From Bacteroidetes Order II. bacterium (GTDB lineage Bacteria > Bacteroidota > Rhodothermia > Rhodothermales > UBA2364), in NCBI GenBank assembly GCA_016788705.1, contig JAEUSQ010000065.1:99769-163768 (forward strand): 64,000 nucleotides of DNA. Direction: 5' to 3'. The notes beneath the pieces are model-generated. The model was not told the DNA's origin. It saw only the letters and a program-made list of their open reading frames with translations, and ran no database searches. The position numbers and the translations under genes were made by a program. Shown piece by piece: positions 6,411 through 15,336 of the stretch. Each line of letters starts with the position of its first letter. Positions within the stretch are counted from its first letter, which is position 1.

Positions 6411-8828
6411 TTATGCCTCCGAATGTACGAATTTCTTTGATAATTTGAACTGTATCATCGTAATCATAAAAATGATGACAAACAGCACGACGGCCCAACT
6501 GGAGGCCTTGCCCATGCGCAAATTATTAAATGCCTCGTGATAAATATTGACCGAATAAAACTTGAGCGACTCCCCCGGCCCACCGATCGTGATGGCGTAT
6601 TCCGCAAAGAAGAGTGCGGGTGTAAACACCTGAAAAGCCCCGATGGTTGTCATGACCACCATAAACAAAATCACTGGCGAGAGCATTGGGATGGTGATGG
6701 AGAAAAACCGTCGGAATGCCCCGGCTCCATCAATCTCTGCGGCCTCATAGAGCGAGCGTGGTATTTGCTTCATTCCTGCATAGTATATAATGGTGGCGCC
6801 ACCCACCCAGAAGAAATTCATCAGGACAACGGTGGTAAAGGCATGGGCTTCGTCTAACCAATTAATGGGGTCGCCGCCAAAAAAGCCAATGAGGTGGTTC
6901 ACCACGCCAAATTCTTTGTGGAACATATTCATCCACAAGACAGTGGCCGCCGCACCTGTAAAGAGGGATGGAAAATAAAAAATGGCCTTAAAGGCATCGC
7001 TCCCTCGGACGTCGCTGGTCAGCAAGCCAGCAGTAAAAATGCCCCCAACCAGCGAAATAGGGATGACCCAAGCCGCATAAGCAAAGGTTTTTTGCAGTCC
7101 CAAGGTAAAAAAGCGGTCCGAAAATAGGTTTGTATAGTGCTGCGCCCCCACCCATTCCGGCGGCTTAATCATGTTCCAGTCGGTAAAGGACAAATAAATA
7201 GAAGCCAGCATGGGGCCTAAAGTGAACAACAAAAACCCAATGAGCCAAGGCGATAAAGCGGCATATCCGGCAATGCTTTGCTTCCAAGTGGGTTTACTGA
7301 TATAGGCTTTGGGTTCTTGGTTGCGCTTAAACCAAACCATATATCCTGCGGCAGCCGAGGCCAACAAAAGCAGGATCAGCAAAGGCAGCACCACTTTTTC
7401 GGTAAAGGTGGGGGTTCGTTTTTCTAAGGTTTTAAAAGCAGCGGCCATTTCTTGATGAAAACCAGGCAGTCCCGCCCGTACTTCTTGCTCCACCAGTCGG
7501 TTCATTTCCCGTTCAAACGCCCCATGATCGGCTTCGGTAAAGTTTTTTTTGCGCGCACGCCACTCCGCCAATTTTCGGTCGTAGAGTAGGCCTAATTTAA
7601 GTTCCATGCGTTCTTCCCATTTTATCGGGATCTGCTCGATGTCGGATAAGCGGGGACAAATGTAGGTTTGTGCGGTTTCCATATCCACCGTATAGGCTTC
7701 CAAGCCCTTCACTCCTGCCTCATTATTCAGGAAGGCTTCTTTGGCAGAAATGAGGGTTGGAAGGCCGCGCAATGTGCGTCCAATTTCCTGCTGGGTAAAG
7801 GTCGAGGCCAAAAACCGCACCAACTTCCAAGCGGCTTCCGGATTTTTGGCACCTGTATAAATGCCCACCCCATTGGCACTAAACAATTGATTGGCCTGGG
7901 TACCATGTGGGGTTGGCGTGGCAATCACCCGAACGCCAGCGGCCTTATAATCTGGTAATACCCAAGGGCCAAGCCACGCCATCGCAATGAGATTGGACTT
8001 TAGCACAGCATCTCCACCAAATTCCAGACTGGTGAGATTGGCTTTGGGTGCTTGAATACGGGAGGCAAAACGGTCTTGAAACGTATGGATGAGGCCCTTG
8101 GCTAATCTTTCGTTGCCCAAAATGGTGGGGCGTGTGGGGTTCACCTGCCGATCCACGTACAGGCCGCCCCAAATACCGTTCATGTGGTCATTAAACCACC
8201 CACCGGAACCAACACCAATTTGCTTGACCTGTCCTTGACCATCTCGTAGCGTCAGTTTTCGGGCAAGGGCTTGGTATTCGTCATAAGTCATGGCTTTGTC
8301 TGGTTTGGGCCAGAGTTCCCTTGGTATGCCACGGGCTTCTAATTTATCTACCGAAATAAGTAAAGCCCCCACAGCCAATTCAATCGGAAAACTATATAGT
8401 TTGCCATCCCAACGAAAAGCATCCAAAGCACCTTTATAATATGCCCCTTGGTCTAAGCCATCCCGTGCCATAAATGGGTCTAATGGCTGAAAAACCCCGT
8501 GCGAAATCCAGACGCCCGCTCCCGAACCGAACATGGAGATCACATCTGGTGCAATTCCCGCCGCCACTTGCGTTTGGAGTTTAGACCAATACTGCCCCCA
8601 GGGATAGATCGAAACATCTACGGCAATGTCGGGATGTTCTTGGACAAAGCGCTCGGTAACTTTTTTAAACAGTCGAACAGTACTTTCACCTCCCCAGAAA
8701 GCCCAGCGCACTACCGTTTTTTTGCCCTTATAGGCTTTATTTTCAACAATTTCGCCTGCACGAATTCGTATTGGCAATAAAAGTAGAATGAATACACCTA
8801 TAGTAAAGAAAAGGGTTCGGAGTTGCAT
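6411..8828 (-). CDS. Fused sugar-binding protein and ABC permease (MalE-MalF-like)
   Basis: One 805-residue chain combines two proteins that are normally separate. From the start at 8828 there is an N-terminal signal/anchor (about 5-24), an extracellular solute-binding protein of family 1 (about 36-410, with FWGGESTVRLFKKVTERF near its start), a connecting segment, a transmembrane helix (about 479-500) and a MalF-type permease (about 515-800) with six predicted helices and the EAA loop EAAEIDGAGAFRRFF (about 695-709). The binding domain would sit in the periplasm tethered to the pore. The downstream gene gives the second permease. An in-frame ATG at 8843 and a longer start are possible, but the signal peptide fits 8828 best. 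No frameshift or repeated sequence at the junction suggests an assembly error. The substrate is probably an oligosaccharide, by context. Confidence 0.88.
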   Translation of the reverse strand: MQLRTLFFTIGVFILLLLPIRIRAGEIVENKAYKGKKTVVRWAFWGGESTVRLFKKVTERFVQEHPDIAVDVSIYPWGQYWSKLQTQVAAGIAPDVISMFGSGAGVWISHGVFQPLDPFMARDGLDQGAYYKGALDAFRWDGKLYSFPIELAVGALLISVDKLEARGIPRELWPKPDKAMTYDEYQALARKLTLRDGQGQVKQIGVGSGGWFNDHMNGIWGGLYVDRQVNPTRPTILGNERLAKGLIHTFQDRFASRIQAPKANLTSLEFGGDAVLKSNLIAMAWLGPWVLPDYKAAGVRVIATPTPHGTQANQLFSANGVGIYTGAKNPEAAWKLVRFLASTFTQQEIGRTLRGLPTLISAKEAFLNNEAGVKGLEAYTVDMETAQTYICPRLSDIEQIPIKWEERMELKLGLLYDRKLAEWRARKKNFTEADHGAFEREMNRLVEQEVRAGLPGFHQEMAAAFKTLEKRTPTFTEKVVLPLLILLLLASAAAGYMVWFKRNQEPKAYISKPTWKQSIAGYAALSPWLIGFLLFTLGPMLASIYLSFTDWNMIKPPEWVGAQHYTNLFSDRFFTLGLQKTFAYAAWVIPISLVGGIFTAGLLTSDVRGSDAFKAIFYFPSLFTGAAATVLWMNMFHKEFGVVNHLIGFFGGDPINWLDEAHAFTTVVLMNFFWVGGATIIYYAGMKQIPRSLYEAAEIDGAGAFRRFFSITIPMLSPVILFMVVMTTIGAFQVFTPALFFAEYAITIGGPGESLKFYSVNIYHEAFNNLRMGKASSWAVVLFVIIFMITMIQFKLSKKFVHSEA

Positions 8829-9096
8829 GTTAGATCGGGTCATAGCGGTTGGGTCAATGGGGGTTTGGGCCAGGTCTTGCTTTAGAAAAGAGATATTAAG
8901 ATACAACGTAAACCGCGTTAACCGAACAGAAAGCGCTTTTTGCGGTAAGATTTTTCGCGATGACCTCCGCCTTAAAGAGCCACCAAGTGGAAAAACCGTT
9001 GCAGTCCTGATAAACGGTATGCCAAAATTAAGTAAACACGGATGTTATGACGATGCTTGCTAAATGGTTGCCTTCAAATGATGATGACCATGTCGC

Positions 9097-9128
9097 TTGA
9101 AACCATAGACGAAAAGTGTATCTTTAGC
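9097..9128 (+). promoter_or_regulatory. Bacteroidota-type promoter for the GH95-like gene
   Basis: TTGAAA at 9097-9102 and TATCTTTA beginning at 9119, with 19 bases between TTG and TA. This matches the TTG-N19-TANNTTTG pattern of Bacteroidota housekeeping promoters and predicts a leader of roughly 20 bases before the ATG at 9151. Assigned by pattern only. Confidence 0.45.
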
Positions 9129-9150
9129 TCTCCTTCAAACCTTGCTTACT

Positions 9151-11418
9151 ATGCGTACCCTGTTTATCCTTTTGATCATTTTTTCAGGCTGCCTCGTTAC
9201 CCACAGCCAACCCAGCCCCTTACACGATTTGCGGTTTGCGCGTCTTGCCCAAACTTGGGACGAGGGCTTACCATTGGGAAATGGCCAAGTGGGGGCATTG
9301 GTTTGGCAGCAACAAAACAACCTGCGGATGTCTTTGGACCGCTCAGACTTATGGGATCTACGCCCAACGCCGGGTTTATCCGACCGAAACTGGCAGTGGG
9401 TAATCGCACAATGGAAGCAAGGAAATTATAAGGCAGTACAGCAGTGGGGCGATGAGCCGTATGAGGCATTTCCAGCCCCGACCAAACTGCCTGGTGCTGG
9501 TCTTCACTTCGAAACGGCCTCGTTTGGAGCGGTTGAATCGGTACACCTCCGCCTCGAAGAGGGGTTGGCATCGGTAAAGTGGCAAAATGGCACCCGTTTT
9601 TCCACCTTTGTTCATGCCGAAAAAGCCATCGGCTGGTTCCGGTTCGAGGGACTTCCCACCAATCATTTCATGCCCATGCTTTCGCCCCCCACCTACCAGC
9701 GAGACACAAACCGTTCCAGCAGTAACTCCGTGGAGGGATCTGGCTTAGAGACCCTAAAATATCCCCAAGGAGGTGTAACGCGGACATCCCAAAGCCAGTT
9801 ATATGTACAAAAAGGCTGGGGTGGATTTTCGTACCACGTTTCTGTTCGATGGCAACAAACGGGCCGTGTACTCGTGGGCGTTTGGAGCATATCTGCCCAT
9901 TATCCCGACCAAGCCGCCACCACATCTGCGGAAAACCGCACCCAGACGGCCCTCCGGCAAGGTTGGCATCGGGCGTTGGCCACGCATCGGCTTTGGTGGA
10001 AGGATTTTTGGAGCCGCTCCCGTATTCGCTTGCCCGACGAAACAATTGAGCGACAATATTACCGCGACCTGTATAAATTTGGATCTGTGGCTCGTGCCGA
10101 TACCCCGCCCATCTCTTTACAATCCGTCTGGACGGCCGACAATGGAAAACTCCCACCTTGGAAAGGAGATTTCCACCATGACCTCAACACCCAGCTAAGT
10201 TATTGGCCCGGTTATACCGCTAACAGAACCGACCTCACCGCAGGCTTTACACACTGGCTTTGGAACCATCGGGGAACGTTTCAAAAATGGACAAAGGCTT
10301 ATTTTGGCACCGATGGCCTCAATGTCCCGGGCGTTACCACTTTACGCGGGGAACCTATGGGAGGCTGGATTCAATACAGTCTTTCCCCAACAATGGGCGC
10401 TTGGACGGCTCATCATTTCTATCTGCAATGGCGCTATACGATGGACAAAACCTTTTTAAAGACACAGGCTTATCCGTTTGTTAAGGCTGTGGCAAAACAC
10501 CTGTCGCAAATCGCTGTACAAAAAAACGGAAACCGCCAATTGCCCCTCAGTTCAAGTCCAGAAATCCACGACAATGCACCAGAAGCATGGTTTGAGGAAA
10601 CCACCAATTTTGATCTTGCCCTGATCCGTTGGACTTTCTCGGCGGCCATCCAAATGGCAGAAGCCTTAAACTTATCCGAAGAAAAGGCGCAATGGGTGGC
10701 CGAGATAAAACAGTGGCCCGATCTACACACCTCCGAAACAGATGGCTTGATGGTGGCTCCGGGGCATCGTTTAGCAGGTTCACACCGTCATTTTAGCCAC
10801 CTCATGGCCATTCATCCGCTTGGGATGTATCAGTGGCGGTCGGAAAAAGACCGCATGGTTATCGCGTCTTCTCTTCACAATCTGGAGAAAAATGGTACCG
10901 ATTGGTGGACAGGGTATTCCTTTGCGTGGCAGGCAAGCCTCTATGCACGAGCAAGAAAAGGCGATCAGGCGGCTAAAGCCCTTCGGATTTTCGCCACTTG
11001 TTTTGTACTGCCCAATAGTTTTCATGCCAATGGTACACAGTGCAAAGGACAACATTCCAAATTTGAATACCGTCCGTTTACCTTGGAAGGCAATTTTGCA
11101 TCGGCTGCCGGGGTACAGGAAATGCTACTCCAAAGCCATCTAAATACCATCGAAGTTTTTCCGGCAATTCCAGCATCATGGGAAACGGTGTCGTTTCAGC
11201 AATTACGAACCGATGGCGCCTTCTTGGTTTCTGCCGCATTACAAGACGGAAAACTAACCCATCTTCGCATACAAGCGCTGGCAGGTGGAACGGTTCGGGT
11301 CTATCTCCCTACGTCCGTTTTGACCGATGCACTCCGCCATGCGGGTTTTGGAGAAAACGCCTTTATGGAGAAGGACTTCAAACTCGGCGAAGTGTACGAA
11401 TGGAAGGTGTCTGAATGA
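9151..11418 (+). CDS. GH95-like glycoside hydrolase (alpha-fucosidase/galactosidase family), exported
   Basis: A 755-residue exported enzyme. The start is taken at the ATG 9151 (MRTLFILLIIFSGC); a TTG 9 bases upstream is in frame but less likely. The signal sequence ends either at a lipobox-like FSGC or at THS-QP. The N-terminal beta-sandwich carries EGLPLGNGQVGALVW, typical of family GH95. The (alpha/alpha)6 domain has PPWKGDFHHDLNTQLSYWPG, corresponding to the TNIN.QMNYWP catalytic region of GH95, followed by YxyT.D..FL and SSSPE segments typical of the family. The first Asn of the NIN motif is Asp here, so whether it cleaves alpha-L-fucosides or another linkage is open. It lies divergent from the ABC importer genes, which may take up its product. 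Confidence 0.75.
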   Translation: MRTLFILLIIFSGCLVTHSQPSPLHDLRFARLAQTWDEGLPLGNGQVGALVWQQQNNLRMSLDRSDLWDLRPTPGLSDRNWQWVIAQWKQGNYKAVQQWGDEPYEAFPAPTKLPGAGLHFETASFGAVESVHLRLEEGLASVKWQNGTRFSTFVHAEKAIGWFRFEGLPTNHFMPMLSPPTYQRDTNRSSSNSVEGSGLETLKYPQGGVTRTSQSQLYVQKGWGGFSYHVSVRWQQTGRVLVGVWSISAHYPDQAATTSAENRTQTALRQGWHRALATHRLWWKDFWSRSRIRLPDETIERQYYRDLYKFGSVARADTPPISLQSVWTADNGKLPPWKGDFHHDLNTQLSYWPGYTANRTDLTAGFTHWLWNHRGTFQKWTKAYFGTDGLNVPGVTTLRGEPMGGWIQYSLSPTMGAWTAHHFYLQWRYTMDKTFLKTQAYPFVKAVAKHLSQIAVQKNGNRQLPLSSSPEIHDNAPEAWFEETTNFDLALIRWTFSAAIQMAEALNLSEEKAQWVAEIKQWPDLHTSETDGLMVAPGHRLAGSHRHFSHLMAIHPLGMYQWRSEKDRMVIASSLHNLEKNGTDWWTGYSFAWQASLYARARKGDQAAKALRIFATCFVLPNSFHANGTQCKGQHSKFEYRPFTLEGNFASAAGVQEMLLQSHLNTIEVFPAIPASWETVSFQQLRTDGAFLVSAALQDGKLTHLRIQALAGGTVRVYLPTSVLTDALRHAGFGENAFMEKDFKLGEVYEWKVSE

Positions 11419-11493
11419 TCTCTTCAGCTCCCTAACATAAAGATACGCCTTGGCGTTACAAAACTTTAATGGGCGTACAACCCCCCAACTGTT

Positions 11494-12921
11494 TTAAGAG
11501 CGCCAAATAAATCCTCTTCGAGTGGCCCAGCGTACCAAATAGGCCAATAATATCGTAAGCAACAACGCACGCGCCATCGCCAATACGGGTGTTGACGTAA
11601 AGGCGACCACCCATTTATAAACCCCCACAAGGTGCAAAACTGGCAACATCACATTTCCCATTAGCACATATGCCAACATAGGATTTTCACCGTTTTCGGA
11701 GAGTAAGCCGAGCACGCCACCTTTTTTTCCTTCAACATCCATCCAAATAAACAATGCACCCAAAACAAGCATGGCCAGCCCTGTGGTTACCCAGAAGTAA
11801 GCATAGGTTGGCTCGTCTTTTTTAATCCCTCCCTCAAACGGTTCAACAAGCAGGCCGAGAATCAGCCAGAAACTCCCCCAACGTACTAACTTTTGTAGAA
11901 AATCTTCGTCCAGAGAAGTGGGCCTGCGTGTCATCCACCACAACATGCCAACAAAACCAAGAGAAAACAGCAAGGTAAAACCGGATTGTCGTGCCTGTAA
12001 CCCAACACAGACCACAACCGGAACCAGCGCCAAGAGCCAAGGCAACCACATAATGGGCTTCCTAATACCTACCGACGCTTCCGGATTACCCCGCCTTTCC
12101 AACACTTCTATCAACCAGTCTCCCACCATGGTGCCGGGCAAGACAATCAACAAATACCGCAAGTATTCCCACTCGAATAACCAATTTACCGGATTGGATG
12201 CCCAAATCATGGTTGCCCATGTAGCTTCTGACGTGAGCGCGGACAAACGCAGGGCTACCAATCCTGCCATCAAAGCCAGCCGATAAAGCGGTTGCGTGCG
12301 CGTACACCACCAAATTAACCCACCCCAAAACGCCATATGCGCCAAAAACAACAAAATGATGTCTTTGCGCTGCACCGAGAACCCGGTGCCATTGGCATAC
12401 GTCAGGCCAGCCAAGAACGTTAGAAGACCCGCCCAGCCCAGCACCCGAAAAAACCGTCGTTCGGAAAGAGACCACGACGCGGGCAGTCGGACAAACACCC
12501 CTGACAACAATAAAAAACCCACAAAGGCTGTCATCCAAGTGACGGCGTTCGGTGACGGCTGGAGGGCATAGGGGCGGACATGTTGAAGGGCAAAGGCAAA
12601 GAACGCCAACAACGCAAACCGCTGAAACAGTCGTTTTGTGGCAACACCTACGGGGGCCACTCGGCGAAGGACGATAGGCAAAGCGGCTCCCAAGGCAAAC
12701 AGGAAAAAGGGGAAAACCAGGTCCACCCACGTAAGTCCCGAAATCGCAGGATTAAACCGATGTTCCGGCGGGGGTAATTGTGCATGATACATCCAATTTG
12801 GTAAAACCCCAAAGGGAAGAATTCCAGAAAGCACCATGGCCAGAATCGCCCAGCCCCGAAGGGCATCCAAGGCAGCAAAACGTTGTTTTGTTGATACTTC
12901 TTTCATGTTTTCAATGGGCAT
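11494..12921 (-). CDS. HGSNAT-like membrane acyltransferase (DUF5009/COG4299)
   Basis: A polytopic inner-membrane protein of about 475 residues with roughly ten to eleven hydrophobic segments. The N-terminus RFAALDALRGWAIL followed by TWVDLVFPFFLFALGAALP is the signature of the family that includes heparan-alpha-glucosaminide N-acetyltransferase, which moves acetyl groups across a membrane onto terminal amino sugars. In bacteria these genes often accompany glycan-degradation genes, as here next to the GH95-like hydrolase and a DUF4434 protein. The start at 12921 is chosen over a GTG at 12954 because the latter leaves under 20 bases to the divergent neighbour; an ATG at 12906 is also possible. 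The acceptor sugar is not known. Confidence 0.75.
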   Translation of the reverse strand: MPIENMKEVSTKQRFAALDALRGWAILAMVLSGILPFGVLPNWMYHAQLPPPEHRFNPAISGLTWVDLVFPFFLFALGAALPIVLRRVAPVGVATKRLFQRFALLAFFAFALQHVRPYALQPSPNAVTWMTAFVGFLLLSGVFVRLPASWSLSERRFFRVLGWAGLLTFLAGLTYANGTGFSVQRKDIILLFLAHMAFWGGLIWWCTRTQPLYRLALMAGLVALRLSALTSEATWATMIWASNPVNWLFEWEYLRYLLIVLPGTMVGDWLIEVLERRGNPEASVGIRKPIMWLPWLLALVPVVVCVGLQARQSGFTLLFSLGFVGMLWWMTRRPTSLDEDFLQKLVRWGSFWLILGLLVEPFEGGIKKDEPTYAYFWVTTGLAMLVLGALFIWMDVEGKKGGVLGLLSENGENPMLAYVLMGNVMLPVLHLVGVYKWVVAFTSTPVLAMARALLLTILLAYLVRWATRRGFIWRS

Positions 12922-12973
12922 ATTGAAGTATGTTAAGGAAGTTAAGTTAACCACGAAAAGCCTCTAACCCACC

Positions 12974-13903
12974 ATGATTCAAATTACTGGAACTTTTTTA
13001 GACGAGATCACCCACGACATCCCCTCCCAAAACTGGGGGCACCGCGAATGGGCCAAGGATTTTGACGCCATGAAGGCCGTTGGGATAGATACGGTCATCC
13101 TCATCCGTGCCGGATATGACCACCACTGCACCTTCGACTCTGCGGTATTGCAGCAAAAACGGCTTATGCTCCCCACTTATACCGACTTGGTGGACATTTT
13201 CCTGACAGAGGCGGAACGTTGTAACATGAAGTTCTATTTTGGTACCTATGATTCTGGTAAATATTGGATCAATGGCGATTATCAGGCCGAGGCCGATCTT
13301 AACAAGGCGTTTTGCGACGAGGTAATGAAGCGATATGGACACCGAAAAGCCTTTAATGGCTGGTATATTTGCCACGAGATTAACACCTTTAACGATGGTA
13401 TGATGCGGGTTTATGAAGACCTCTCGACACACCTGCGTGGCCTTAAATCTCAACCAATCCTCATTTCGCCGTATATAAAAGGGGCTTTGCAATTCGGCGC
13501 AGAAGCCATTTCCTTAGACCGTCATATCCGAGAATGGGAACAGGTTTTTGCAAGAATCGAAGGGATCGTGGATGTGGTGGCCTTTCAGGATGGACAGGTT
13601 CCGTTTCATGAACTGAAGGACTATCTACAAGCAAATGCAGCATTGGCGAAGCGTCATCACATCACTTCGTGGAGCAATGTGGAGTCTTTTGAACGGGGCT
13701 TCCCAATCAAATTTCCCCCATTAGACTACCGCCGTCTGCGCTATAAAATGGAACAGGCCCATGCCGCTGGTGTGGAAAAACTCATCACCTTTGAGTTTTC
13801 GCACTTTATGAGCCCAAACAGCATTTACCCGGCGGCCCACCACCTATACAGCCGTTACCAAGAATGGTTAGCAACACAACAAAATGGTCTTTATAGTTTA
13901 TAG
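12974..13903 (+). CDS. DUF4434 domain protein (TIM-barrel, glycosidase-like)
   Basis: A 309-residue soluble protein without a signal peptide. The pattern GTFLDEITHDIPSQNWG near the start, AMKAVGIDTVILIRAGY, and a later WYICHEIN segment match the DUF4434 family, predicted to be a TIM barrel related to glycoside hydrolases. Glutamates in CHEINTF and near the C-terminal ITFEFSHFMSP are candidates for acid/base roles, but no mechanism is established. It is divergent from the membrane acyltransferase gene with a short shared intergenic region. A cytoplasmic role in processing imported oligosaccharides fits the setting but is inference. Confidence 0.7.
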   Translation: MIQITGTFLDEITHDIPSQNWGHREWAKDFDAMKAVGIDTVILIRAGYDHHCTFDSAVLQQKRLMLPTYTDLVDIFLTEAERCNMKFYFGTYDSGKYWINGDYQAEADLNKAFCDEVMKRYGHRKAFNGWYICHEINTFNDGMMRVYEDLSTHLRGLKSQPILISPYIKGALQFGAEAISLDRHIREWEQVFARIEGIVDVVAFQDGQVPFHELKDYLQANAALAKRHHITSWSNVESFERGFPIKFPPLDYRRLRYKMEQAHAAGVEKLITFEFSHFMSPNSIYPAAHHLYSRYQEWLATQQNGLYSL

Positions 13904-14031
13904 GCAAGGAAAGGGTAATTTTGAAGGATAATGATCGCTAAAAGATAAAATCGCTAAACGACGATTAACATTAATGGTCATTTAGCACCTGATACAGCCT
14001 GTACCAGCATGGCCGGAAAGTTGCTGTCTTT

Positions 14032-15267
14032 TTATTTTTCCACATAGTTAAGATCTTTAGAAAACGTTTCCTCTACCTGCAAGGTGGCAATGACCGAAAT
14101 AATCAACACCCCATACCCCACAACAACCGCCGCTTGAACCAAACTTCCATTCAAGACCGGAACCAGCCAGAGGAACATACCGGTCATTGGAATTGTGAGG
14201 CCCCGTACAAAATTGGGAACTGTATTTGTAACCGTAGAACGGATATTGGTGCCGAATTGTTCAGCGGCCATCGAGATAAACACCGCCCAGAATCCACATG
14301 TTATACCTAATAAAAACAGTACTATATAAAAAAGGAATGGGCTTAAGCCGGATGTTGCGAAGAGCAAGGCATAAAGCGGAAAGGAAAGAATATGAAAACC
14401 CAAAAGCACTTTTTTACGACTTTTAAAATATTGGCTCAATCCCCCACTCACCAAGTCTCCAACGGCAATACCGAGATAAAACACAATTACCGCATCATTC
14501 ACCGTAATGGGCCCCGTCGCCCCAAGGGCCTCTCCAAAACGATGTGCCTGTGGCACCACAATTCCACCCAAAAACCAGACGGGTAGGCCAATTAGAACCA
14601 CCCAAACGTACCGCATCAATCGTTTACGCGCTCGCAAAAACAACCATAGACTTCCTTTTTTGATGTCTGGGTTGTATAAGAGCCGCTCAAACATCTCCGA
14701 CTCCAAGGTGCCTGCCCGCAAGAAAAGCAAAGCCAAGCCCAATAAACCGCCCAAAAGATACGCCGTCTGCCAATGCAGCATTTTCCCAACCAATGCCGCA
14801 CACACCGCCCCCATCACCCCAACAGTCGTGATAATCATTGTTCCAATACCCCGTTTTTCACGTTCCATGGTCTCAACCACCAATGTGACGCCTGCACCGA
14901 GTTCTCCGGCCAAACCAACCCCCGCCAAAAAACGCAATGGGGCATACCAAGACACATCGGTAATGAAAGCATTAACAAGATTCGCAAGCGAGTACATAAG
15001 GATAGACCCAAACAAAACCGAAAGACGCCCTTTTTTGTCTCCCCAAATGCCCCACATCAAGCCGCCCACCAACATCCCGCCCAGTTGCCAGTTGAGCAAC
15101 GAGACCTCGTAGCCCAGCATCTGTTCTGGCAACACACGAAGGTCACGTAAACTATCCGTTTTTACTATATTAAATAGAACAATATCAAACACATCTACAA
15201 AATACCCAAGGGCGGCTACTAGGGTAATCCGACGCGCCACTTTTTGTTGTTCGATCTGAAAAGACAT
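14032..15267 (-). CDS. MFS transporter, paralogue A
   Basis: A 411-residue inner-membrane transporter of the major facilitator superfamily with about 12 helices. The start at 15267 (MSFQIEQQKVARR) is chosen because a frame extended to 15315 adds an unrelated hydrophilic head. The TM2-TM3 loop motif reads WGDKKGR, and AGVGLAGELGAG matches the motif typical of metabolite:H+ symporters. It lies 69 bases after the stop of a closely similar gene, so the pair is a tandem duplication, probably one transcript. This copy lacks the extra central segment present in paralogue B. The substrate is unknown; sugar acids or organic acids are plausible for this branch but not shown. Confidence 0.85.
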   Translation of the reverse strand: MSFQIEQQKVARRITLVAALGYFVDVFDIVLFNIVKTDSLRDLRVLPEQMLGYEVSLLNWQLGGMLVGGLMWGIWGDKKGRLSVLFGSILMYSLANLVNAFITDVSWYAPLRFLAGVGLAGELGAGVTLVVETMEREKRGIGTMIITTVGVMGAVCAALVGKMLHWQTAYLLGGLLGLALLFLRAGTLESEMFERLLYNPDIKKGSLWLFLRARKRLMRYVWVVLIGLPVWFLGGIVVPQAHRFGEALGATGPITVNDAVIVFYLGIAVGDLVSGGLSQYFKSRKKVLLGFHILSFPLYALLFATSGLSPFLFYIVLFLLGITCGFWAVFISMAAEQFGTNIRSTVTNTVPNFVRGLTIPMTGMFLWLVPVLNGSLVQAAVVVGYGVLIISVIATLQVEETFSKDLNYVEK

Positions 15268-15336
15268 ATCAATTGTGCCAAAATGAAAAAGGGTCACCAC
15301 ACGGGCAACCCTCAAAGTACGGTCAAAATACGATGT

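Noticed and set aside
8905..8930. LacI-type operator near AACCGCGTTAACC upstream of the ABC importer
   Set aside because: The half-sites are unequal (one extra base) and no LacI-family regulator is in the window, so support is too weak.
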